From: Hydrotalea sandarakina
Lineage (GTDB): Bacteria; Bacteroidota; Bacteroidia; Chitinophagales; Chitinophagaceae
Direction: 5' to 3'
NCBI RefSeq assembly: GCF_003254115.1
Contig: NZ_QKZV01000002.1
Location: forward strand, 248,001 to 312,000
Length of the DNA stretch: 64,000 bases
The position numbers and the translations under genes are program-made. Each line of letters opens with the position of its first letter. Positions within the stretch are counted from its first letter, which is position 1. This document shows positions 25,727 through 34,956 of the stretch, in pieces. The notes under the pieces are model-generated. The model was not told where the DNA came from. It saw only the letters and a program-made list of their open reading frames with translations, and made no database searches.

Positions 25727-27637
25727 ATGAAAAAATTATCATCATTTATCACCCCCCCCCCCCGCAGTATACGCGAAACAAATGCGGTAAAAATTATTTG
25801 CTTTTATATTCTTTTTAGTATGGTTGGTTTTTTGTTTGGTTGCCGCAAATACGACAGTTTGCCCAATATTAAAAGCCCCAATTATGCGCAATTACAACAA
25901 CAGTTTTTTAATACCAACACAACAAATGATACTGTCATAAAAAAATTGGCTGCCGATATTAGAAGGCAGGACAGTATGTTTCATTTTTTACCTGATTTTA
26001 TAACCAAAAATGGGATACCGAGATGGGACAAAGTAATATACAGCAGCAATCATTCTAACTCAGGTAATCAATTATCTACTTATGGGGTTAATGCAGCAGG
26101 CAGCCTCACAAAACATAGCCAAAGTAGTACAAATGAAGGCAGTCAGGGTATATTTTTTATACCATTGCAAGCGCAAAATGCTAATACCATACAGTCGTAC
26201 ATAGTGGCTTATAAACACAATGATAATTTATATACTTACCGGTTGTATAATCGGGATTCATTAAATGCAATTCAACCTAAAACGGTAGAGGCTAAAAATA
26301 ACTTATTAAATACGCAGGCAATGTTTGGGTATTTTGAAAAGGAAATTAATAATCAGAAGGTATTAGAAGTTAAAACGCCGATAGAGGGAAAAATAAGGGA
26401 TGTGGCCGTTGTATTTAATGCGTCAAAGCAAACCAACACCAAAAGCACACAATCATCAAAAGGAACAATGGTGGCTGGTGGTTGTGAAATGAGCATAGAA
26501 GTTACGATTTCATATTCATTCGAAGTTACCCTTGATGGGAATACTGTATACTTTACAGAAAGTTACTCTGTAACTTTAACTATTATCATTGATTGTACAG
26601 GTGGTGGAAGTTGTAGTTGTGCAACACCCAGAGATAACATTATAGATGGTGTTGGTGGCAACGGGAATACGAATGGTAATTGGTGGGATTATGGCACCGG
26701 TTATCCTTATTTTCCCTGGAATCCTAGCGGTATCAGTGGAGGAAGTGGTCCTTATGAACCCGATTGGAGTTGGTGGTGGACGGGCTTTGGCGGTGGAGGG
26801 GGCGGAGCCACACCTCTACAAAATTTCGTGACAACGTTGTCACCGTCTCAAACATACTTTTGGAACGACCCAAATAATTTCTTCATAGTTAGTACGCTTA
26901 CTAATCGCCTTAACCAATCCAACTATTCGCTTGAAGAGCAAGATTTTGTTAGATGGGCAATAGATTACTTAAGCAATAACCCTAGTGTAAATTTCCAAGA
27001 CTTTTACAATCAGTTTTTATCACCTGACGAGGGCCTTGACGAATCTTCTGATTTATCTTTTTGGGATGTTCCGAATAATACGTTCCCGCCACAAAACCTC
27101 CCGGCATGGAGTTCTTTTGAATCAGCCTATCCAAAACGATCTGATCCTCTATATGACTCTCCCGCAAAATTATATGCTTCAATAGGCGGCGCTGTGCTAA
27201 CAAAAGTTGGCCCTAATAGTACGGCAAACACTTGCGCTGCAAGAGTTTCCAAAGCTTTAAATTATTCTGGTGTCAATATCCCACATATACCAAATCAAAC
27301 ATATCAAGGTAGTGATGGAAAGTATTATTTTTTAGGCGCAGAGAATCTAAATCGATGGATGCGAAAAACTTTTGGGTGTGCAAATCCAAATACTGCTATT
27401 GGCGAATACTACAACGCAAATAGCGTTCATTACAACGCAAGTCAGGCAGGTACAAAAGGCGCAAACCTTCCATCTCTGCTAACAGGTATCAAAGGTATTT
27501 ATTCAATGGTTTCCAGTAATTATAATTGGGCTACCGGGCACGCCGATATTCTTTTCCCAAATGCAACATGCGATCCTAATGGCGGCTGCCATTTTGATGG
27601 CCCAATTCGTTACATAGATGTTTGGAAACTACAATAA
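25727..27637 (+). CDS. lipoprotein with C-terminal Tae4-type peptidoglycan amidase toxin domain
   Basis: 636 residues. Signal sequence with lipobox FLFGC (Cys39) predicts a lipid-anchored envelope protein. The middle (40-350) is unrecognised and beta-rich with Cys-rich ends (GGGSCSCATP); a Gly-rich stretch near 352-362 separates it from the C-terminus. The last 170 residues match Tae4, a papain-like amidase that cuts peptidoglycan stem peptides: Cys503 in NTCAARVSKALN, YYFLGAENLNRWMRKTFG, and His605 in WATGHADILF. Tae4 proteins are usually type VI effectors, but no T6SS gene is here and this one has its own lipoprotein signal. A run of 12 C follows the start codon. Confidence 0.85.
   Translation: MKKLSSFITPPPRSIRETNAVKIICFYILFSMVGFLFGCRKYDSLPNIKSPNYAQLQQQFFNTNTTNDTVIKKLAADIRRQDSMFHFLPDFITKNGIPRWDKVIYSSNHSNSGNQLSTYGVNAAGSLTKHSQSSTNEGSQGIFFIPLQAQNANTIQSYIVAYKHNDNLYTYRLYNRDSLNAIQPKTVEAKNNLLNTQAMFGYFEKEINNQKVLEVKTPIEGKIRDVAVVFNASKQTNTKSTQSSKGTMVAGGCEMSIEVTISYSFEVTLDGNTVYFTESYSVTLTIIIDCTGGGSCSCATPRDNIIDGVGGNGNTNGNWWDYGTGYPYFPWNPSGISGGSGPYEPDWSWWWTGFGGGGGGATPLQNFVTTLSPSQTYFWNDPNNFFIVSTLTNRLNQSNYSLEEQDFVRWAIDYLSNNPSVNFQDFYNQFLSPDEGLDESSDLSFWDVPNNTFPPQNLPAWSSFESAYPKRSDPLYDSPAKLYASIGGAVLTKVGPNSTANTCAARVSKALNYSGVNIPHIPNQTYQGSDGKYYFLGAENLNRWMRKTFGCANPNTAIGEYYNANSVHYNASQAGTKGANLPSLLTGIKGIYSMVSSNYNWATGHADILFPNATCDPNGGCHFDGPIRYIDVWKLQ
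25752..25763 (+). repeat. C12 homopolymer in codons 9-13 of the Tae4 lipoprotein
   Basis: Twelve consecutive C in an otherwise AT-rich gene start. At this length the frame is open; a change by one or two bases would end translation before the signal peptide. This is the typical form of a slipped-strand phase-variation tract. Confidence 0.85.
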
Positions 27638-27638
27638 A

Positions 27639-28079
27639 ATGTATATGAAAACAATTATTTCGATTGCATTGTGGGCTTTCACAGCTTTATCGTGCAGCCA
27701 TACTTTGGAGTCACAAGGCGGTAATCCGAATAAAAACACAATTACTTTACACGAGGGTAAAGGGTACACTAATTTCAAAAATGAAGTTTTTATTAATTGT
27801 CTAAAAAAATTGTACCCAGAAAAATTTAGCTTAATGCTTGATTCCTTAGACGCATCTCAGAGTGCTAATATTGATCAATTAAACTATGATCCTCAATTAC
27901 AACAATTAGTAGATAGCCTAGCAGAATCCTTTACAAAAAGAAACGAGGCAAATTGGTCTATTGAAAATAGGAAAGTCACCCTAAATGTTTGCTTAAGTTA
28001 TAGAAACAGTAAAGAATTAGACCAGATTGCAGTTTCCTTCTTTCGAAGACAGAATAAAAATAAAACTTCAAGAGATTAG
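27639..28079 (+). CDS. small lipoprotein, likely immunity protein for the Tae4 domain (Tai4-like)
   Basis: 146 residues from ATG 27639, one base after the toxin stop codon; ATG 27645 (MKTIISIAL) is an equal choice. The signal ends in a lipobox TALSC, which would place it in the same periplasmic or envelope space as the amidase. The mature part has an early Cys (INCLKKLYP), a helical middle and a late Cys (LNVCLSYRNSKELDQIA), a layout like Tai4 immunity proteins, which bind Tae4 and block its active site. The immunity role is inferred mainly from position and cell location. Confidence 0.7.
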   Translation: MYMKTIISIALWAFTALSCSHTLESQGGNPNKNTITLHEGKGYTNFKNEVFINCLKKLYPEKFSLMLDSLDASQSANIDQLNYDPQLQQLVDSLAESFTKRNEANWSIENRKVTLNVCLSYRNSKELDQIAVSFFRRQNKNKTSRD

Positions 28080-28084
28080 AACTT

Positions 28085-28588
28085 ATGAGTGTTTTACTAT
28101 TAACGCAAAGCACTGCCTACAACATTGCATTGCTAAAATGCCGGCTGACGAACAATCAGTCGGCATTTGTAATTCTTTTCATCTACAGTAAGCCCGTTAT
28201 TGTTGGAGTAGACAATAGACCTGGAACTCCAAGTTCAAAAAATGCAGATGGCAAAACTGACCACTTTATTACTATAGATGGCACTGGTCAGGATAGTCAG
28301 GGAAAGTATTTAACATTTTATGACAATGCAACTAATTTAACAAGTAAAGGATGCAGTAGTAATAACAAATTGTATTATAACGAAAATACAGGTATTATTA
28401 CCGGCTTTTCAGCTGCAAATGGTGATGATGTACTAACTAAACTTACAAATGGAGAATTAAGATATTTAAAACCTGTTCTTTCTCCATCACAAGACCCGAA
28501 TTTTTGGGGAGCTAACGGAGTAAACAATCCATTAACTGCAACACATGGAATTACAAACTCGACTCAACTTACACCGACAAATCAATAA
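28085..28588 (+). pseudogene. headless remnant of a toxin or cysteine-peptidase-like C-terminal domain
   Basis: The open frame has 167 codons, but the first 32 overlap a terminator hairpin and give no sensible protein. From about 28184 the sequence reads SKPVIVGVDNRPG, then KTDHFITIDGTG and YLTFYDNAT, resembling the second half of papain/NlpC-like toxin domains with the catalytic His in DHF. No catalytic Cys domain or signal peptide precedes it. It looks like a displaced C-terminal toxin tip, as left behind when polymorphic toxin ends are replaced. Expression would need an internal start. Confidence 0.6.
28136..28180 (+). terminator. terminator after the Tae4 and immunity genes
   Basis: Stem aaatgccggctga (28136-28148) and tcagtcggcattt (28156-28168) with one G-T pair, followed by gtaattcttttc. 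It ends the Tae4 operon and cuts through the beginning of the next open frame. Confidence 0.7.
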
Positions 28589-28591
28589 TTA

Positions 28592-28942
28592 ATGAAACAT
28601 ATATTTTTTATCGTATTGCTATTTTCTAGCCTCTTGATTTATTGCAACAAGAAAGATTTTAAAATCATTATTGAAAATAAGAGCGATGAAACAATAAATT
28701 CTTTGATTCTAAACGTTCAAGATAAAACATTTAAAGTTGATAAAATAGAAGCAAGTAAACACTCGATAATTATCATTCCATTCAGCAGTATAAATATTAA
28801 TGCCCATGATTTCAGAATTGAATCTAGATTTAATTTAAGTGATGGAAAATTAAATAAAGGCTTTTATTACTCAGATTTATCAGGCACTCCAAATCCAAAA
28901 TATGTAATTGCAGTATATGATACTAATACTGTAATAAAATAA
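28592..28942 (+). CDS. small lipoprotein, possible orphan immunity protein
   Basis: 116 residues. Signal MKHIFFIVLLFSSLLIYC with the lipobox Cys at 18, then a short domain of alternating strands (FKIIIENKSDETINSLIL, HSIIIIPFSS). It starts 3 bases after the toxin remnant. I recognise no family. Its position directly behind a toxin-like tip and its envelope location suggest an immunity protein kept for protection, but this is inference. Confidence 0.6.
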   Translation: MKHIFFIVLLFSSLLIYCNKKDFKIIIENKSDETINSLILNVQDKTFKVDKIEASKHSIIIIPFSSININAHDFRIESRFNLSDGKLNKGFYYSDLSGTPNPKYVIAVYDTNTVIK

Positions 28943-29111
28943 AAAAGGACAGAGTAATAAAATTGAAGATAAATTCTCTTTCCAAAAACATTTGTAAATG
29001 TATAAATTAAGTTGAATATTTTTAATATATCTGTGGGTTTAACTTTTTATTCTCATCATACGCATTAATTTTTTTAACTGCCAATAATTTCTTTGATAAA
29101 TTAGTGTTAAC

Positions 29112-29153
29112 ATAACACAACGGGTGTGAATAATGCCATGCCCGTTGTGTTAT
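29112..29153 (-). terminator. hairpin downstream of fumC, probable terminator
   Basis: 13-bp perfect stem ataacacaacggg (29112-29124) and cccgttgtgttat (29141-29153) with a 16-base loop, 25 bases past the fumC stop codon. The T tract on the minus strand is weak. The remaining sequence from 28943 is AT-rich with no gene seen. Confidence 0.5.
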
Positions 29154-29177
29154 TTGTCAGAAACTTTTTCTTCAATA

Positions 29178-30572
29178 TTACAAACCTACCATGTTGGCCG
29201 GTACCACCCATTCGTCAAATTGTTCAGGTGTTACATACCCTAATTTAACTGCCATTTCTTTTAATGTAGTACCTTCTTTATGGGCTTTTTGCGCAATTTC
29301 AGCGGCTTTATAATAACCAATTTTGGTATTTAAAGCTGTTACCAACATAAGTGAATTGTCAACATGCTTCTTAATATTAGCTTCAATGGGTTCAATGCCT
29401 ACTGCACATTTTTCATTAAAGCTTACACAGCCTTCGCCAATTAAACGGGCACTGTGTAAAAAGTTATAAATCATCATAGGCTTAAATACATTCAACTCAA
29501 AATGGCCGGTAGCACCACCAACGTTAATGGCTACATCATTACCCAATACCTGAGCGGCTATCATGGTTAATGCTTCACATTGTGTAGGGTTTACTTTACC
29601 GGGCATAATAGAAGAACCGGGTTCATTATCCGGAATATGTATTTCGCCAATGCCACTCCGTGGGCCTGATGATAACATGCGAATATCGTTGGCAATCTTC
29701 ATTAAACTCACAGCTACTGTTTTAAGTGCACCATGTGCTTCAACAATAGCATCGTGTGCAGCTAAAGCTTCAAATTTATTGGCTGCAGTAACAAAAGGTA
29801 ATCCGGTTAATTCAGCAATTTTTTTGGCCACCAATACATCATATCCTTTCGGCGTATTAATACCGGTACCAACAGCAGTGCCTCCCAGCGCTAATTCACT
29901 TAAATGGGCTAAACTGTTTTGTATAGCTTTTAAGCCATGGTTTAATTGGGCAACATAACCGCTAAATTCCTGGCCTAAGGTTAATGGGGTAGCATCCATA
30001 AAGTGGGTACGACCAATTTTTACCACATGCATAAATGCTTTGCTTTTTTCGGCCAAGGTATCTCGTAGTTGCGTAATACCGGGAATAGTTGTTTCTATTA
30101 ACATTTTATAAGCTGCAATATGCATGGCCGTTGGAAAAGTGTCGTTTGAGGATTGTGATTTATTCACATCATCATTGGGGTGTAAAAACTTTTCTTTATC
30201 GGTTAATTTTCCGCCTTTTAATACGTGAGCACGATAGGCAATTACTTCATTTACATTCATATTGCTTTGTGTGCCGCTTCCGGTTTGCCAAACTACCAAA
30301 GGGAATTGGTCGTCTAATTGGCCGGCTAAAATTTCATCACATACAGTTGTAATGGCTTTGCATTTTTCTTCGGGTAAAACTCCCAATTCAAAATTGGCTA
30401 AGGCTGCCGCTTTTTTTAAATACGCAAATGCCTGAATAATGGGTTTGGGCATTTGATTAATATCTCTGGCAATTTTAAAATTCTCTACACTTCTCTCTGT
30501 TTGTGCGCCCCAATAAACATGTGCCGGAACTTTTACCTCGCCCATGGTATCTTTTTCAATTCTGTATTCCAT
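29178..30572 (-). CDS. fumC: fumarate hydratase, class II
   Basis: 464 residues, standard length of the iron-free homotetrameric fumarase that interconverts fumarate and malate in the TCA cycle. It begins [20 protein letters not shown], has the substrate-site signature [34 protein letters not shown] and [20 protein letters not shown] with the catalytic His. The C-terminal piece ([20 protein letters not shown]) is also typical. A minus-strand TAACTTTG box at 30617-30624 is its likely -7 element. Confidence 0.96.
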   Translation of the reverse strand: MEYRIEKDTMGEVKVPAHVYWGAQTERSVENFKIARDINQMPKPIIQAFAYLKKAAALANFELGVLPEEKCKAITTVCDEILAGQLDDQFPLVVWQTGSGTQSNMNVNEVIAYRAHVLKGGKLTDKEKFLHPNDDVNKSQSSNDTFPTAMHIAAYKMLIETTIPGITQLRDTLAEKSKAFMHVVKIGRTHFMDATPLTLGQEFSGYVAQLNHGLKAIQNSLAHLSELALGGTAVGTGINTPKGYDVLVAKKIAELTGLPFVTAANKFEALAAHDAIVEAHGALKTVAVSLMKIANDIRMLSSGPRSGIGEIHIPDNEPGSSIMPGKVNPTQCEALTMIAAQVLGNDVAINVGGATGHFELNVFKPMMIYNFLHSARLIGEGCVSFNEKCAVGIEPIEANIKKHVDNSLMLVTALNTKIGYYKAAEIAQKAHKEGTTLKEMAVKLGYVTPEQFDEWVVPANMVGL

Positions 30573-30616
30573 ATGGTTTATTTTTAATGTAAAAAGATTT
30601 TTTGCCTATGTGGCCG

Positions 30617-30624
30617 CAAAGTTA
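30617..30624 (-). promoter_or_regulatory. -7 promoter box for fumC
   Basis: Minus-strand TAACTTTG matches TAnnTTTG, 44 bases upstream of the start codon. Confidence 0.4.
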
Positions 30625-30716
30625 TGACTAAGTTTTGTTTGCCATTAAAATTGTGGTTTTTGTTTCGTTAAGAAAAGAATGACTAATATTGAGCACATAA
30701 TACCAATTATCTGCCC

Positions 30717-32114
30717 ATGTTGTATAGAATTACTTTAGGCATATGCTTTTTATGGATGGTAATGATGGGAAAGGCACAAACCGATGCTAACGGATTAGCC
30801 GTATTGCCCAAGCCCACACAAGCCCAATTGGCCTGGCAAAATCAGCATTTGTATTTATTTGTGCATTTTGGCCCGAATACTTTTACCGATAAAGAGTGGG
30901 GATTAGGTAATGAACCCGAAAATGTTTTTAATCCCTCTGCTTTGAACTGTGAACAATGGGCACGAATTGCAAAAGCGGCCGGTGCAAAAGGATTGATTAT
31001 AACTGCTAAACACCATGATGGTTTTTGTTTATGGCCCAGTAAATACAGTACTCATACGGTAGCTCAAAGCAAATGGCTAAACGGCAAAGGCGATGTGTTG
31101 AAAGCTTGTGAAGTAGCCTGTAAAAAATATGGTTTGTCATTTGGTGTGTATTTATCGCCTTGGGATAGGAATCATCCGCAATATGGCACACCTGGCTATA
31201 ATGCTGTATTTGTGAATATGTTGAAAGAAATTTTTACCAACTATGGGCCTATTACCGAACTGTGGTGGGATGGTGCCAATGGCGAAGGCCCAAATGGCAA
31301 AAAGCAGATTTATGATTGGCCTTTGTTTATACAAACCGTTCGAAAGCTATCGCCCCAAACACTTATTTTCAGTGATGTTGGCCCTGATATACGTTGGGTG
31401 GGTAATGAAAAAGGGATAGCCGGTACAACCAACTGGAATACGTTAGATACTGCTACATTTTCCCCCGGCATTGGTGCACCACCAGCCGATACTTTGCAAA
31501 CGGGCAATTATAATGGTTGTTGTTATATCCCTGCTGAATGCGATGTAAGTATTAGGCCCGGATGGTTTTACCATAGCAACGAGGATAGTTTGGTAAAAAC
31601 ACCCTTGCAGTTGTGGAATATTTACACTAAAAGTGTAGGGCGTGGTGCCAATTTATTATTAAATGTTCCACCTAACCGTAAAGGCCTTTTTAATAGTGAA
31701 GATTCATTGGCGTTAATGCAATTTAAGCAATTACGTGAAGAGGCTTTTGCCAAAAATTTATTGCAACGGGGCGCAATGGTTACAACCAACCATACCAACC
31801 GAAAAGATGTGAAAAGAAGATATCCGGCCTATCACTACATTTTTAAAGAATCGGTATCAATGAATTGTGTGGTGCTGGAAGAAGACCTAACGAAGGGGCA
31901 GGCCATTAGCAGCGTAAATATTAGCATTAGTATTAATGGTGAAGTGCAGCAAACAATACCCATTACAACTGTTGGGCATCAACGCATGGTGTTTTTCCCA
32001 ACTTGTAAAGCAACAGAGTTATCTGTTGTAGTGAGTGGTGCAAAAAATTTGCCTTATTTAAAACAAATTGCTGCTTACCAACTTCCCGAAAAATTATTAC
32101 AAGCTGTGTTATAG
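30717..32114 (+). CDS. secreted alpha-L-fucosidase, GH29
   Basis: 465 residues. Signal peptide 1-20 (cleavage after GKAQ). The GH29 barrel is clear: LAWQNQHLYLFVHFGPNTF, GLIITAKHHDGFCLWPSKYS, GVYLSPWDRN, and the nucleophile Asp185 in ELWWDGANGEGP. The C-terminal 120 residues form the usual beta-sandwich. It hydrolyses terminal alpha-L-fucose from glycans in the periplasm or outside. No SusC/SusD pair or other glycosidase is adjacent, so this is not a classical polysaccharide-utilisation locus. It converges with the enoyl-CoA hydratase gene, 5 bases apart. Confidence 0.93.
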   Translation: MLYRITLGICFLWMVMMGKAQTDANGLAVLPKPTQAQLAWQNQHLYLFVHFGPNTFTDKEWGLGNEPENVFNPSALNCEQWARIAKAAGAKGLIITAKHHDGFCLWPSKYSTHTVAQSKWLNGKGDVLKACEVACKKYGLSFGVYLSPWDRNHPQYGTPGYNAVFVNMLKEIFTNYGPITELWWDGANGEGPNGKKQIYDWPLFIQTVRKLSPQTLIFSDVGPDIRWVGNEKGIAGTTNWNTLDTATFSPGIGAPPADTLQTGNYNGCCYIPAECDVSIRPGWFYHSNEDSLVKTPLQLWNIYTKSVGRGANLLLNVPPNRKGLFNSEDSLALMQFKQLREEAFAKNLLQRGAMVTTNHTNRKDVKRRYPAYHYIFKESVSMNCVVLEEDLTKGQAISSVNISISINGEVQQTIPITTVGHQRMVFFPTCKATELSVVVSGAKNLPYLKQIAAYQLPEKLLQAVL

Positions 32115-32119
32115 TGGGT

Positions 32120-32896
32120 TTACTTACCGCTAAACACAGCTTTTCTTTTTTCAATAAATGCTTGAGTCCCTTCTTGCATATCATCAGTAGCAAAGCAAAA
32201 GCCAAAAGCGTCTATCTCTACTGCATAGCCATCGCGGGCTTCATCATAACCGGCATTTAATGCACTAATACAAGCGCCAATAGCCAAAGGTGCTTTGCTG
32301 TTAATATTGGCTAAGATTTTATAGGTTTCGGCTAATAGTTGTTCGGGTTCAAATACATGATTTACTAAGCCATATTGTAAAGCAGTAGCAGCATCAATCA
32401 TGTTGGCACTAATTAATAATTCCATAGCACGGCCTTTGCCAATTAATTGTGCCAAGCGTTGTGTACCACCATAGCCGGGTATTAAGCCCAAGTTTACTTC
32501 GGGTTGTCCAAATTTAGCATTGTTGGCTGCCACCCTAAAATGGCAACTCATAGCCAGTTCGCAACCACCACCTAACGCAAACCCATTGACGGCAGCTATA
32601 ATTGGTTTAGGACAGTTTTCAATTCTAAAAAAAGTATCTTGTCCGGCTTTGGCCAGTTCTTTTCCTTGCTCAACGGTAAGGCCTTTGAATTCAGTTATAT
32701 CAGCGCCTGCAACAAAAGCTTTATTGCCTGCTCCGGTAATTACAGCCGAAAGAATTTCTTCATTTGTATATACTTCATCTAAAGCTTTGTTTAAATCTTC
32801 AAACACTGCTTTGTTTAATGCGTTCAGCTTGTCAGGTCTGTTAATGGTAATGGTAAATATGTTGTTCTTTAATTCAGTTAAAATAGTGCTATACAT
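32120..32896 (-). CDS. enoyl-CoA hydratase/isomerase family protein
   Basis: 258 residues, crotonase fold. Seen: INRPDKLNALNKAVFEDL, the CoA-binding AFVAGADITEF, the oxyanion-hole GFALGGGCELAMSCHF with the first catalytic Glu, and FGQPEVNLGLIPGYGGTQRL with the second. The pair of Glu residues indicates hydratase activity (2-enoyl-CoA to 3-hydroxyacyl-CoA). The gene overlaps no other but follows the B12-binding gene after 3 bases, so the two are cotranscribed. Fatty-acid or branched-chain amino-acid breakdown are both possible. Confidence 0.92.
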   Translation of the reverse strand: MYSTILTELKNNIFTITINRPDKLNALNKAVFEDLNKALDEVYTNEEILSAVITGAGNKAFVAGADITEFKGLTVEQGKELAKAGQDTFFRIENCPKPIIAAVNGFALGGGCELAMSCHFRVAANNAKFGQPEVNLGLIPGYGGTQRLAQLIGKGRAMELLISANMIDAATALQYGLVNHVFEPEQLLAETYKILANINSKAPLAIGACISALNAGYDEARDGYAVEIDAFGFCFATDDMQEGTQAFIEKRKAVFSGK

Positions 32897-32899
32897 AGT

Positions 32900-33319
32900 T
32901 TAAAATTTTCTGTGTTCTAATGTCCATTGTTGAATATAATCAGCAATTTCAGTAACCGGTGTGCCCGGTGTAAATAATTTGCCAACCCCCATTTGCTGCA
33001 ATGTTTCAATATCTTCTTCCGGAATAATGCCGCCACCGGTTAATAAAACGTCGTCCATTTGTTTTTCTTTCATTAAAGCAAGTATATGTGGAAACACAGT
33101 CATGTGTGCACCACTTAAAATGCTGATACCAATGGCATCCACATCTTCTTGCAATGCGGCATTTACCACCATTTCGGGTGTTTGGCGCAACCCGGTATAA
33201 ATCACTTCCATTCCGGCATCGCGCAGGGCGGTAGCAATTATTTTGGCTCCTCTGTCGTGCCCATCTAAACCTACTTTGGCAATTAACACCCTAATGGGCC
33301 TGTTTAATGCATTGGTCAT
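32900..33319 (-). CDS. stand-alone B12-binding protein (methylmalonyl-CoA mutase small-domain type)
   Basis: 139 residues, only the cobalamin-binding domain. The motif DGHDRG (His21 binds cobalt from below), [17 protein letters not shown] and [29 protein letters not shown] are typical of the C-terminal domain of acyl-CoA mutases. In some mutases this domain is a separate subunit pairing with a large catalytic subunit; no such subunit is in the window. A minus-strand TACTTTTG box lies 19 bases upstream (33339-33346). Confidence 0.9.
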   Translation of the reverse strand: MTNALNRPIRVLIAKVGLDGHDRGAKIIATALRDAGMEVIYTGLRQTPEMVVNAALQEDVDAIGISILSGAHMTVFPHILALMKEKQMDDVLLTGGGIIPEEDIETLQQMGVGKLFTPGTPVTEIADYIQQWTLEHRKF

Positions 33320-33338
33320 ACTGCCTTATTGGTGCCGA

Positions 33339-33346
33339 CAAAAGTA
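33339..33346 (-). promoter_or_regulatory. -7 promoter box for the B12-binding/enoyl-CoA hydratase operon
   Basis: Minus-strand TACTTTTG matches TAnnTTTG, 19 bases before the start codon of the B12-binding gene. Confidence 0.45.
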
Positions 33347-33358
33347 AGTAAAGCATGG

Positions 33359-34915
33359 TTATTTTGCAGCAGGTGAATTGAATGGGGCTTGCAAACTGTT
33401 GATTTTGCTGCTTAGCCAATAGCCAAATCCGGGGTTGGCTTTTTGAAAAAATATAATTTTTGTTCCATTCTCTCGGGCAAATGCATTATTAAGTGAATCA
33501 ATTACTGAATATTTTTCAAAAAAATGGAAGGCAGTATCATTCGCATCAGGTAAGTGTTTGGCTAATAAAATAATGTTGTTTACAGATGCATTATTTTGTT
33601 GAGGCAGCCATAATAAAAAGGATGCCTCATCGCTATACGCTTCCGGTAAATGATACTGTTTCCCATAAAAATTAACTGCGCCGGCCCATCCATAATTTCT
33701 GCAAAATATAATGGTATGTTGTTGCTCATCAGCAGGTAAATGGTTATAAAAATTTGCCAGTGCTTGGGTGGTTGATTTCCAGCCAATCATATCGGCAAAA
33801 TCTTGCGGCAAACTATGTTGTTGCTGATCTTCCCAAGTTAATAAACCGCTTTTCTTTAAATGTGTGGCGGAATAGTAGGCTGCTAATTGTTGTGGCGATG
33901 TAACAGGTAGTAACAATGGCCATAACAAAAGACCTATCAAAATAGTAAAAACAAATGCGGGATATAATAACCAACGCGCATGGATTTGTGTAAATTGTTC
34001 AATTTGAAAACCGCCAAAAGCAAATAAAATAGGATATAGTCCCAGTGCGTAATAGTCTTTGCCATGCAGTACCAGCAAAAGAACAATAACGGTTAAGTAA
34101 GCCCATCCAAACAGTCTAAATGGCTTTCCCATTTTCGAGAAAAGTAACCAATATAAACCCACTAACCAAATGTAGATGCACGATACATTCAACAATAACT
34201 GCCCTTTAATAAAATCGGTATAAGCAATATGTACCAACTGTGTTTTTTGTAAAAGTTCCATGTGGTGTAATACTGGGAAATGGTGCCGGTATTGCCAAAT
34301 GAAATGCGGTAGAAAAATAGCAACGGCAATCAATGCTGCAATGTAAATAGCGATTTGCGTAAATACTTTACGTTGTGGGGTTAATAATAAACCTGTCAAT
34401 AATCCTACAGCATAAAATGAAACGGAAGCTTTGCTTAGCAAACCAATACCCAATGCAATGCCACTAACGTATATCCATTTGCTGTTTTGTGTTAATACCC
34501 ATTGAAACCAACAAAAGGCAATAGCTGTATAAAAAAATACTTCTAAAAAGTTAGGCTGGAATAAAAAGAATAAACGCAAATAGGCCCCAAACACAAATGG
34601 GAACCAGGTAAAAAGCAGTGCCAATACTTTTCCTCCTAATTTTAGGGTAATGGTACCTGCAAGTAAAAAAGTGCCACAACCAAATAGTGCCGGCCACATT
34701 TTAATCCAAAATAACTGAGTACCTAAATGGTTGGTTATCCATCCTAACAGCGAAAGTAATGGCGGGGCCTCCATATAGCCCCAGGCCAAATGGCGTGACT
34801 CGGCTAAGTATAAGAATTCATCGCGGTGTGGTTCGTATCTGCCATTTTGTAAAAGAAAAGGCAATACAAACTGCACGCCGGCTAAAAGGAATAATAAAGT
34901 ATTTAACCGCTTCAT
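33359..34915 (-). CDS. GT39/ArnT-like membrane glycosyltransferase
   Basis: 518 residues with about eleven hydrophobic segments and a C-terminal soluble domain (from about 345). The N-terminal loop YEPHRDEFLYLAESRHLAWGYMEAPPL-type sequence holds the Asp-Glu pair (RDEFLYLAE) expected for the catalytic site of the GT-C fold, shared by protein O-mannosyltransferases and ArnT. Such enzymes move a sugar from a polyprenyl-phosphate carrier to protein, lipid A or glycan on the periplasmic side. The acceptor is unknown. Confidence 0.8.
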   Translation of the reverse strand: MKRLNTLLFLLAGVQFVLPFLLQNGRYEPHRDEFLYLAESRHLAWGYMEAPPLLSLLGWITNHLGTQLFWIKMWPALFGCGTFLLAGTITLKLGGKVLALLFTWFPFVFGAYLRLFFLFQPNFLEVFFYTAIAFCWFQWVLTQNSKWIYVSGIALGIGLLSKASVSFYAVGLLTGLLLTPQRKVFTQIAIYIAALIAVAIFLPHFIWQYRHHFPVLHHMELLQKTQLVHIAYTDFIKGQLLLNVSCIYIWLVGLYWLLFSKMGKPFRLFGWAYLTVIVLLLVLHGKDYYALGLYPILFAFGGFQIEQFTQIHARWLLYPAFVFTILIGLLLWPLLLPVTSPQQLAAYYSATHLKKSGLLTWEDQQQHSLPQDFADMIGWKSTTQALANFYNHLPADEQQHTIIFCRNYGWAGAVNFYGKQYHLPEAYSDEASFLLWLPQQNNASVNNIILLAKHLPDANDTAFHFFEKYSVIDSLNNAFARENGTKIIFFQKANPGFGYWLSSKINSLQAPFNSPAAK

Positions 34916-34956
34916 TGAATAGCAGTAAGGTAATACATTTTATTGTGCAGATCTAA

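Noticed and set aside
25727-27637. Evidence for a type VI secretion system
   Set aside because: Only a Tae4-like domain is present. No Hcp, VgrG, sheath or membrane complex genes are in the window, and the protein has its own lipoprotein signal.
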